This document shows positions 56,882-64,000 of a DNA stretch of 64,000 nt, piece by piece. The stretch's first letter is position 1, and each line of letters starts with the position of its first letter. Origin of the DNA: an uncultured Pseudomonadales bacterium (GTDB taxonomy: Bacteria > Pseudomonadota > Gammaproteobacteria > Pseudomonadales > Pseudohongiellaceae); contig CALSTS010000009.1 of NCBI GenBank assembly GCA_943789335.1, positions 56,327 to 120,326 on the forward strand, given 5' to 3'. The notes beneath the pieces are model-generated. The model was not told where the DNA came from. It saw only the letters and a program-made list of their open reading frames with translations, and ran no database searches. Position numbers and translations under genes: made by a program.

Positions 56882-57499
56882 TTGGAATTAGCTTGTCTTG
56901 ATCTAGAAGGCGTACTCATCCCTGAAATCTGGATCAATTTTGCCGAAAAAACGGGTATTGATGAACTTAAGGCGACAACCCGCGATATACCTGACTACGA
57001 TGTACTAATGAAGCAACGTCTACGAATACTTGATGAGCATAAACTAGGCTATCAAGAAATTCAGGAGGTTATCGCTAGCTTAAGCCCATTGGAAGGCGCT
57101 GTAGAGTTTGTAGATTGGCTCCGAGAACACTTCCAAGTCATTATATTGTCTGATACCTTTTATGAATTCTCACAGCCTTTAATGCGACAGCTGGGATTTC
57201 CAACTTTATTTTGTCACCGCCTGGAAATCGATGAGAACGGCAGAGTTGCTGATTACAAATTGCGCCAAAAAGACCCTAAGAGAGAATCTGTTAAAGCCTT
57301 TCATAGTCTTAACTATAGAGTTATAGCAGCAGGCGATTCTTATAATGACACTACCATGCTAAGTGAAGCTGACCAAGGCATTCTGTTTAAAGCCCCACAA
57401 AATGTTATTGATGAATTTCCACAGTTCCCAGCAGTATTTACATACGAAGAGTTAAAGCAAGAATTTATCAAGGCCAGCAATAGAGAGCTTTCAATTTAA
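56882..57499 (+). CDS. thrH: ThrH: phosphoserine phosphatase/homoserine phosphotransferase
   Basis: A HAD-superfamily enzyme of 205 residues with motif I LDLEGVLIPE, motif II ILSDTFYEF and motif III AAGDSYNDTTM. This matches ThrH, which dephosphorylates phosphoserine and can pass the phosphate to homoserine. The start is a TTG (56882-56884) supported by AAGGAG 7 nt upstream; no ATG would keep motif I in place. Confidence 0.88.
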   Translation: MELACLDLEGVLIPEIWINFAEKTGIDELKATTRDIPDYDVLMKQRLRILDEHKLGYQEIQEVIASLSPLEGAVEFVDWLREHFQVIILSDTFYEFSQPLMRQLGFPTLFCHRLEIDENGRVADYKLRQKDPKRESVKAFHSLNYRVIAAGDSYNDTTMLSEADQGILFKAPQNVIDEFPQFPAVFTYEELKQEFIKASNRELSI

Positions 57500-57504
57500 A
57501 ACCA

Positions 57505-58086
57505 TCACTCTGATAACTTTAGAGCAAGGGAGCGCAGCATGCCGGCTGTTGCTCCCCATATATAATACCCCTTAAATTCAAAGAAATAGAAACGTCTTTT
57601 AATTCCATTCCTAGATAAAATATCACTTTTATAGAGACTTATGTCCAATAAAGTCGTCAAAGGGATAGAGAATATTTCATCAACCTCTTCGGGTGCTGCT
57701 GCAAATTTCTGTTTTTGATTCAGACTTCCGATTACAGGAAGCACGACAAAGCCTGTGGGCAATGTATGCCAATCCAACGTACCTAAGATTTCGACATTAT
57801 CTTGCTTGAGACCAATTTCCTCTTCAGATTCGCGCAGAGCAGTATGTATAGGACTGATATCAGCCACTTCTACTGTACCTCCGGGAAAGCTGATTTGCCC
57901 GGCATGACTAGATAATTCCTGGCTTCGCTTGGTAAATATCAATTCAGGCCCATCAGCGCCTGGTGTCAGTAAAATTAGTACAGCCGCCAGCTTCTGCTCA
58001 GCTTCTAAGGCTGGGTAATCTAATGAGTCATGATCTAGTAAATATGTTTTGAGTCTTGCTGTATCCATATAGTTTGAATAACTCAA
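57505..58086 (-). CDS. NUDIX hydrolase, CoA pyrophosphatase type
   Basis: The 193-residue protein carries ELSSHAGQISFPGGTVE, a signature of the CoA-pyrophosphatase (NudL/YeaB) group, running into the Nudix box (GG...ALRESEEEIGL). Predicted to cleave CoA or related nucleotides. It is the first gene to the right of convergent thrH, followed on the same strand by tusE. Confidence 0.85.
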   Translation of the reverse strand: MSYSNYMDTARLKTYLLDHDSLDYPALEAEQKLAAVLILLTPGADGPELIFTKRSQELSSHAGQISFPGGTVEVADISPIHTALRESEEEIGLKQDNVEILGTLDWHTLPTGFVVLPVIGSLNQKQKFAAAPEEVDEIFSIPLTTLLDISLYKSDILSRNGIKRRFYFFEFKGYYIWGATAGMLRSLALKLSE

Positions 58087-58098
58087 TACCTGCGGGCA

Positions 58099-58437
58099 TT
58101 ACACGCAATTTATAGGTCGAGGCAGTCCTGCTATTTTACAGATTTTTTTAAGCGGAGCGTCAGGGAAAAGGCTCATTAAATAAGCGCTTTTACCTTTTTC
58201 TTCACCAAATTCTTTTGCTATCAATTTAACTAACACTCTTGTTGAAGGGATCAATCCACTTTGCTGATGAAAATTCCTTAATAGATGTATCAGCTCCCAA
58301 TGCTCAGAACCTAAGGCAAGGCCTTCTTTATTAGCCAAAGCTTCAGCTACTGCCTTGTCCCAGCCTGCTAACTCTTGCAAGTAACCATTCTTATCCAGCT
58401 TTAGCTGTTTATCTTTAATTAGAAGTGTATTAGACAT
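58099..58437 (-). CDS. tusE: TusE/DsrC sulfur carrier
   Basis: A 112-residue DsrC-family protein with the penultimate cysteine (PINCV end) that accepts persulfide sulfur from TusBCD and hands it to MnmA for 2-thiouridine in tRNA. Only the C-terminal cysteine of the DsrC pair is present, as in TusE-type proteins. Just downstream of tusB in the tusDCB-tusE cluster. Confidence 0.92.
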   Translation of the reverse strand: MSNTLLIKDKQLKLDKNGYLQELAGWDKAVAEALANKEGLALGSEHWELIHLLRNFHQQSGLIPSTRVLVKLIAKEFGEEKGKSAYLMSLFPDAPLKKICKIAGLPRPINCV

Positions 58438-58464
58438 GCTTATCTCAACTTACCCAAACTGGGC

Positions 58465-58782
58465 TCAAGACCAGCTTTGAACTTTTTTAAAGTCGAGGGA
58501 TAACTGTACAAAACCGGCATAATCAACAATTGTAAAACCCTCAACAAGTTCAGCGTGTAATCCACGCATGAGCAAGTCTTCTTTCAGTAGATAGCATGGC
58601 GAGGCAAGCTTTTTGATTTTTTCATGCAAGGCCATATTAGCAGGATGCTTTAGCGCTGAATAAACTGCATCTTCAATAAGCAAAATAGCGCTTGAACTAT
58701 TATTACTGGCTTCTAAGACTGATAGGCATTCATTAAGCGCAGAAGACTTAGCCGGCGATTTGTTGATGAGATGTAAAGTCAT
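58465..58782 (-). CDS. tusB: TusB (DsrH family) sulfur relay subunit
   Basis: A DsrH-like 105-residue protein beginning MTLHLINKSPAKSS, with ILLIEDAVYSAL in the first half. It forms the TusBCD hexamer with the two upstream genes. It is 5 nt from tusC. Identification relies partly on position, since DsrH proteins are poorly conserved. Confidence 0.85.
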   Translation of the reverse strand: MTLHLINKSPAKSSALNECLSVLEASNNSSSAILLIEDAVYSALKHPANMALHEKIKKLASPCYLLKEDLLMRGLHAELVEGFTIVDYAGFVQLSLDFKKVQSWS

Positions 58783-58787
58783 ATTCG

Positions 58788-59150
58788 TTAAAAATTAAAT
58801 ACCTGGTCGGCTTTTTCGATAGCGTCAGCTATCTGATTTAAAGACAGCGACTCAACTTGCAAAACTAATTTTTCATTTTCAAGCTTTCTGTTTGCTAAGG
58901 CATCTTTCTCCATAAAGACCTGATCAACTTCGTAAAGCTCCAAAGAGGGCAAAGCTTTGCTGATGTTCTTCATACCACTGCCAGTTGAGTTTTGCGCGCT
59001 CAATAAGTGCTGGACACCTTCACCCATAAATAACAATGTAATTGGCTGCTCGAAAGCTGCTGCAGTCAAAAGTACATCTAAAGCAGCCGCCGGCAATAAA
59101 GAAGAGTAGGGTGCCTGCCTGATAATAATAAGAATATTTTTTAGTGTCAT
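58788..59150 (-). CDS. tusC: TusC (DsrF family) sulfur relay subunit
   Basis: A DsrF-like protein of ~120 residues with LLTAAAFEQPITLLFMGEGV, the usual helix and beta strand of the DsrE/F fold. I use the ATG at 59150; a TTG 9 nt upstream is possible. It lies 11 nt after tusD. Part of TusBCD, which passes sulfur from TusA to TusE. Confidence 0.88.
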   Translation of the reverse strand: MTLKNILIIIRQAPYSSLLPAAALDVLLTAAAFEQPITLLFMGEGVQHLLSAQNSTGSGMKNISKALPSLELYEVDQVFMEKDALANRKLENEKLVLQVESLSLNQIADAIEKADQVFNF

Positions 59151-59160
59151 CGTAACCAAC

Positions 59161-59553
59161 TCAGGGCAAAAAGTTCACAACGCGATCCGACTGAATCACT
59201 CCATCAATCAACTGTCCGAGGCCGCTAATCTCAAAGCCCTGTCTTAAATTGCTTGCAGCTAGCTCATAACGTTCAGCTTCAGCGGCATTCACAATGCCAC
59301 GTTTTAAAGCAGAGGCAACGCAAACTACGGCATCAAGCTCATGTTCTTGAATAAGTGTTTGCCAATTCACAGAGGAATTCTCTTCATCTTGAGAAGGCGT
59401 GTTAAAACTACATGCATTAAATACCCCATCTTGATAAAAGAATAATCGATAAATATGATGGCCAGCTTTCAATACAGCCTTAGCATAATTAAGTGCTGTG
59501 CTGGATGACTGTGAGTCGGGAGCTCCGAAGACGACTAAGGTAAAACTTTGCAT
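59161..59553 (-). CDS. tusD: TusD (DsrE family) sulfur relay subunit
   Basis: The 130-residue DsrE-fold protein has the active cysteine in VCVASALKRGI, matching the sulfur-accepting Cys of TusD. First gene of the tusDCB-tusE cluster; the order tusD-tusC-tusB-tusE is the standard one. A terminator of the upstream yccA-like gene separates it from that gene. Confidence 0.9.
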   Translation of the reverse strand: MQSFTLVVFGAPDSQSSSTALNYAKAVLKAGHHIYRLFFYQDGVFNACSFNTPSQDEENSSVNWQTLIQEHELDAVVCVASALKRGIVNAAEAERYELAASNLRQGFEISGLGQLIDGVIQSDRVVNFLP

Positions 59554-59576
59554 TTCTTTTATAAAGCCTCTAAATG

Positions 59577-59616
59577 AAAAAAGCCCTGCGGGTAAAGTAA
59601 TACCAGCAGGGCTTTG
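59577..59616 (-). terminator. Terminator after the yccA-like gene
   Basis: On the minus strand AAAGCCCTGC and GCAGGGCTTT pair around a ~16-nt loop and run into T7. It is placed between yccA and tusD. Confidence 0.85.
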
Positions 59617-59632
59617 ATACTAAGGACTAAAC

Positions 59633-60301
59633 TTAATTTCTTCCAGATAAGGCACTGATTAAGTGCAGCAAATGGATGAAAATATTATAGACATTTAAGT
59701 ATAAAGACACTGTTGCGCGAATATAATTAGTTTCTCCACCATTTATAATTCGGCTGGTATCAAACAGGATTAAACCAGACATAATCATGATGACTGCTGC
59801 TGAAATAACCAGACCTAACAAGGGAATACCTAAAAATATATTCAAGATCATTGCGACTATTGCGACAATTAATCCCGTAAAGAGGAAGCCACGCAGAAAA
59901 GAGAAATCTTTACGTGTGGTGAGCGCATAACCTGATAAAGCAAAAAATATCAGCCCAGTACCGCCCAGAGCTTGCAACACAATGCCAGGACCGTTAGCTA
60001 AAGCAACATAATAACTAAGTATTGGCCCAAGTGATGCACCTAGGCAACCGGTAAAGGCAAAAATCGCAACAATACCCTGACTACTCTCGGCAGCTTTATG
60101 CACCCAAAATAACAAGCCAAAGCTAACCAGCATTAAAATCAACGCTAAACCTTGACCAATGCCAATCACCATTGAAACAGATGCGGTGAATGCGCTAAAA
60201 AGGAGCGTCATTGCAAGCAGCATATAAGTATTTCTCAATACTTTATTAGTAGCCAGCACCGACTCTTGACTGCGTTCTACACCGTAACCAACTTCATTCA
60301 T
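59633..60301 (-). CDS. yccA: Bax inhibitor-1/YccA family inner-membrane protein
   Basis: The 222-residue protein has seven hydrophobic helices and the family landmarks VLRNTYMLLAMTLLFSA at the start and FDTSRIINGGETNYIRATVSL near the end. YccA is a substrate and modulator of the FtsH protease. The neighbourhood of yccA, tus genes and a tRNA-Ser is common in gammaproteobacteria. Confidence 0.88.
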   Translation of the reverse strand: MNEVGYGVERSQESVLATNKVLRNTYMLLAMTLLFSAFTASVSMVIGIGQGLALILMLVSFGLLFWVHKAAESSQGIVAIFAFTGCLGASLGPILSYYVALANGPGIVLQALGGTGLIFFALSGYALTTRKDFSFLRGFLFTGLIVAIVAMILNIFLGIPLLGLVISAAVIMIMSGLILFDTSRIINGGETNYIRATVSLYLNVYNIFIHLLHLISALSGRN

Positions 60302-60496
60302 TTTTGGACTCCAATATATAATTAAGAAAAATAGAGACTCTGTTTAATTATATGGGCAAAACAGAGGATTTCAATGGGATACATCATACTTAGCCGTGCA
60401 CTAAAAGCAAGACATTCAGAATAGGGCAGAGCCGCGGTATGACGATGATTCCTGGTTGACTGACAATATAATTACTGTAAGATTCACACCCGTCGC

Positions 60497-60587
60497 GGAG
60501 GGGTGGCAGAGCGGTTGAATGCACCGGTCTTGAAAACCGGCATAGGTTAATAGCCTATCGAGAGTTCGAATCTCTCCTCCTCCGCCA
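60497..60587 (+). tRNA. serT: tRNA-Ser(UGA)
   Basis: A 91-nt cloverleaf with acceptor GGAGGGG pairing with CTCCTCC, anticodon loop CTTGAAA (anticodon TGA), a long class II variable arm, T loop GTTCGAATC and an encoded CCA end. It is complete and has no sign of an inserted element. Confidence 0.95.
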
Positions 60588-60635
60588 TTTTCAAACTAAA
60601 GCCCATCCTCATTTCATATTTCTCAGCTTATAATC

Positions 60636-60665
60636 AAAAAAAACGACGCTTGTAAGCGCCGTTTA
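60636..60665 (-). terminator. Terminator after prc
   Basis: On the minus strand AACGGCGCTT-ACA-AGCGTCGTT forms a stem with one mismatch and continues into T8. It can also serve transcription from the tRNA-Ser side. Confidence 0.75.
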
Positions 60666-60735
60666 TTCTAACAATTATCTTATAGCTTTCTAACTGCATT
60701 TCTAATTCCGTTGCTGCGCCATACTGAAAATGCTG

Positions 60736-62914
60736 TCAGTCTTGAAGCTCGATAAGATCAAGTAGAACATTAGCACTTTCACGCAAATATGGATCTGCCT
60801 CCTCATCATCCTCAACTAATTCTTCCTCATCTAGCCCGGGCATATTGACTGCAACAATCTCTTCTTCGTCTTCATCTGAACTCTCCATTGCTTCAATTGA
60901 CTCATAAGGCTCTTCGACCTTTAGCAATACGTCGGCTGTTTTCTATTTGCAGACGCCAAGCATCATTCTTCTTCTCGCTCAGCCAACAGATGTGTCCATA
61001 TTTAGAGCTCAAGGTATTGTCTTCCTTGATTTTCAAGGGCGCGAGCAATTTGTGCTTCGATGTAATTAAAATCAGGGTCATTTTGTAAACGCTTCTGTAT
61101 GTCGGCTGCACCAGAGGTAGGAAGCACCGGTTGTAAATCTGCAAAAGGCCGGTAAAAACTAGTGGTTTCGATGGTATCCCAGGGCAGAGCGCTATCCAGG
61201 GCTGCCTCACCATATCTCATCTGAAACATCATACAAATCAGGAAAATCAACATCTGGTAACACGCCTCTGTGCTGAGTGCTTTCACCCGAAATTCGATAG
61301 AATTTGGATCGAGTTATTTTTAGCTGACCATGAGCCCAATGGGATCAATTCTTGAACGGTTCCTTTACCAAAAGTCTGACTACCTAATACTAAGCCGCGC
61401 TGATAATCCTGAATGGCCCCAGCAAAAATTTCAGAAGCCGAAGCGCTTAGTCGATTAACCAGAACAGCCATAGGTCCGTCATAAACCAAACCAGGATCCG
61501 AATCGCCATAAACATTATTATTATTATCTGCATCCATGACCTGAACTGTAGGGCCACGATCAATGAACAACCCGACCAGCGAATTAGCTTCACTTAGTGA
61601 GCCTCCACCATTATTTCTCAGGTCAACCACTACAGCATCAACCTCTTTGAGCTTTTAAGTCTTCAAGCAATTCTCTGACATCGCGTGTCGTACTACGGTA
61701 ATTTGGATCGCGATTTTGCAGAGCCTGAAAATCAATATAAAAAGTGGGGAGATCAATAACTCCAATTTTATAAGTTTCACCATCACGTTCAATTTCTACA
61801 ATCTCGCTTTTAGCTGATTCATCTTCCAGTTGAACGGTATCGCGAGTGATACTAACAATTTCACGATCAAAGTCATTGTCAGCATTGCTTGGGATCACGC
61901 TCAAACGCACTACGGTGCCTTTTTCTCCACGAATAAGCTGAACCACATCATCAACACGCCAGCCAACCACATCAACAAATTCTCGTCACCCTGGGCGATT
62001 GCCGTAATACGATCATTAGGCTGAAGCTCACCAGCCATATCAGCAGGTCCACCGGCAACAATTGACTACCACTTCAGTAAATCATCTTCAGTGGTAAGAA
62101 CTGCCCCAATGCCTTGAAGCTGCAAACTCATATTCATGGTGAAGTTCTCAGCAGCTTGTGGCAGATAGTATTGTGTATGGGGGTCTATACTCAAGGTCAT
62201 GGAATCCATGTAATATTGGAATGCCTCACGCTGGTCGTTTTTTAGAATTTGACTCAGTTGAGCACGATAACGCTCACTTAGATTCTCTTTTGCTTCTTCA
62301 TAAGTATCATCGGCAAGCAGGGCGCTTAGCACATTGCTCTTAACTCTTTTACGCCAAAGGTCTTCTAGCTCCTCTTGAGAAGCAGGCCAAGCCTCTTCCG
62401 AGCGATCAACAATAAGATATTCATCGAGGGTGAAATCAAATGGAGAGCCATCTTCTTCCAGACGCTTTAAAGAAAAGACTAATCTTTCAAGGATTCGGCG
62501 TTGATAACGGTTGTACATCAGAAATCCTGCTTCAACATCTCCAGTTCGTAATAAATCATCAAGCTCATAGCGATACTGCTCAAACTCAGCGATATCAGCT
62601 TCAGTAAAATAAACACGAGAGGGGTCTAGACCGTCAATGACCCTGTCTAATAAGATGCTTGAAAAATCATCATTAACATTCACCTCTGAATAATGATTTC
62701 TTACCATCTGGCTAAGCACAGATCGCGTTATCGTTGTGTATTCTTCGCTGGGAACAATTTCCTGATAAATAGCAGCGACATCCAAAGGAATATCTTCTGC
62801 AGACACCGGAGCTTGTTGTGCAGATAAAGACTGCGAGCACAAAGCTGTTAAGCCTAGACTCAAAACAGCTGATTCGAATATTTTATTAACTGAAAAATAT
62901 AAAACTTTAATCAT
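60736..62914 (-). pseudogene. prc: Tail-specific protease Prc (Ctp), several frameshifts
   Basis: The start is the ATG at 62914, giving a signal peptide ending at LSAQ. Fragments in different frames together cover the whole family: N-terminal helical domain with GLDPSRVYFTEADI, a PDZ with GGPADMAGELQPNDRI, the protease core with VVDLRNNGGGS, the nucleophile Ser in SASASEIFAGAIQDY and the base Lys in FGKGTVQ, and the acidic C-terminus ending ADPYLRESAN. Indels near 62070, 61980, 61650, 61333, 61213, 60980 and 60915 interrupt the frame, yet codon sense is kept between them. The enzyme trims lipoproteins and SsrA-tagged proteins in the periplasm. Gene identity is sure; the truth of the frameshifts is not. 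Confidence 0.9.
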
Positions 62915-63045
62915 TACTATTATTCCATTTACGCAAATACACTGATCAAACGAAAACAAACTTAACCTATTTATATGGAACTTTCATCGTTTTTCTAGGC
63001 TGAACTTTGCAATTAATATGGATTGTTTATCTACTATTAAGGAAT

Positions 63046-64000
63046 CTATTCAGGTTTTATGCCTTTTTTCTTGGCCGAAGCATGACGTGCACTGAGTTCA
63101 ACATCAATATAGCGATCTGTAATTGCACTCGAACCATGGCCTGCATCATCGCGCACATGTTCGCGTGGCCTGTGTTTTACATCTTCAGAAATCCCGGTAT
63201 GACGCAGCCAATGAACTGTTGCTGCAGAAAGCTGCGAAGCTTCTTCGGTAAACCCTTCTTTTTGCATCTTACTTTGTGCAGCATCAAAGCACTGTTGCAC
63301 TATTCCTCGTATTTGGCGGGTACTGGTGATACCACCCTGGCCACGAGTTTTATGAATAAGCGGGGTGGATTCACCAGGCGCGGGCAGGGGGGTCAGGTTT
63401 CTTGACTCGCGGAAGCGTTTTAGCGCTTTTAGCATTGCATCACTTACCGAAATCTGACGCTCTTTATTGCCCTTGCCAACTGTTCTAAACCACCAGTTTC
63501 CCTCTAAATCACGCTCAAAATCGCCCATAGTCGGGCTCCAGCGCCCTGTTTCCACCAATTCAGAGATTCTCAAATACATCGCAAATAAGGCCTGCATGAT
63601 AAATAGCGTTCTTTCATGCTGCTTAGGGTCCGAATCTGCCAAGGTTTCTGCCGCACCCAGCACATAAGACCACTGTAACTCTGATAGAGCGCCGTGATCG
63701 GCTTTTGGCTTTGGGTTTTGCGTAGAAACTTACTTTTTTGGCGAATTTGTGCCACCGGGTTCATGTCTATATATTCTTCCTGTATTAAGTAGTTATAAAA
63801 GCTGCTCAAGACTCCAAATATGGCCTGTACAGCGCTCTGAGACATCGATATAGGGCTGATCTGGCTTGCTTAGCACATAGGGCCGCCATTCTGGATTCAA
63901 GACTCGTGCGCCCTGTTTCTCTATAAATCTCGCGACGTTTTTTCTCCCCAAGCCAGCTTTTTGGTGGCTTATGGGCGAATTCCACATAAGCTTCGATGTC
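63046..64000 (-). pseudogene. Second tyrosine recombinase, frameshifted and cut by the right edge
   Basis: The gene enters from the right edge. The catalytic half lies at 63046-63663: first Arg in MYLRISELVETG, the core with WFRTVGKGNKERQISV, HWLRHTGIS with the HxxR motif, and a final DRYIDV with the Tyr. Shifts near 63845 and 63700 separate it from the N-terminal core-binding part (AVQAIFGVLSSFYNYLI). An RHxxR-box context is kept, so the joined product would be an active-looking phage-type integrase of more than 300 residues. It is unlike the island integrase at 16065, which suggests a separate element or a resident recombinase. Confidence 0.7.

Noticed and set aside
60497..60587. tRNA-Ser as attachment site for the right-edge recombinase
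   Set aside because: The tRNA is intact, no duplicated 3' segment is seen, and prc lies between it and the recombinase.
60902..61213. 103-residue minus-strand ORF
   Set aside because: It is an out-of-frame reading inside the frameshifted prc gene; only part of it carries true prc codons.

Overview
The window looks like the chromosome of a moderately AT-rich, free-living gammaproteobacterium, probably marine. The evidence is the gene set: RdgC, the TusBCD/TusE sulfur relay, YccA, YaeQ, YehS/DUF1456, CysB, ThrH, PdxJ, tail-specific protease Prc and a tRNA-Ser. I cannot name the genus from sequence alone.

Positions 1-17383 are the right-hand part of a genomic island inserted into the 3' end of a tRNA-Leu gene. 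The integrase lies next to a 3'-only tRNA-Leu remnant (17325-17383), so the reconstituted tRNA and the left end of the island should lie left of the window. From left to right the island holds: a type III-like restriction-modification set (C-terminal part of an SNF2-like helicase, an intact beta-class adenine methyltransferase, and a Res helicase-nuclease broken by three frameshifts); a poorly characterised cargo block (zinc-ribbon proteins, a detached topoisomerase I C-terminal region, a stand-alone RNase H-fold exonuclease, tiny ORFs, an HGGxSTG protein); and a compact overlapping replication/integration operon (RepA-like helicase, AEP primase, two unknowns, an excisionase-like protein, integrase) with an inverted repeat at its distal end.

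Positions 17.6-36.4 kb are mainly chromosomal: RIO kinase, YehS, YaeQ, a Tat-exported threonine-aldolase-like PLP enzyme, a HMG-CoA lyase/CoA-transferase/DASS-transporter set, an NHL-repeat protein, a cyclase-PilZ fusion, RdgC, a p-cresol methylhydroxylase-like flavocytochrome pair, YghU and a beta-CASP nuclease.

Positions 36.6-46.3 kb form a close-packed plus-strand series in which nine consecutive genes encode exported proteins: an LPMO-like copper protein, two members of an unnamed exported family that alternate with two metallo-beta-lactamase-fold (MBL) hydrolases, an NTF2-like protein, two tandem larger MBL paralogues and a PQQ-type sugar dehydrogenase. A monooxygenase-like gene with a nonsense codon follows. 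This is the best candidate here for an undescribed periplasmic catabolic system. A fifth, lipoprotein MBL lies at 49.9 kb beyond a yedK-umuD-umuC operon.

Positions 51.5-63 kb are housekeeping: PdxJ, MsrA, 5'-nucleotidase, CysB/CysH sulfate assimilation, a near-perfect parS site (56641), ThrH, NUDIX, TusEBCD, YccA, tRNA-Ser and Prc. A broken tyrosine recombinase runs off the right edge.

At least nineteen single-base indels break otherwise well-preserved genes (res, the zinc-ribbon protein, the island TM protein, cyclase-PilZ, msrA, prc, recombinase and possibly the topoisomerase-tail pair). Several sit in homopolymers and seven fall in conserved prc, so many may be sequencing errors rather than real decay. 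This should be settled before the broken genes are interpreted biologically.
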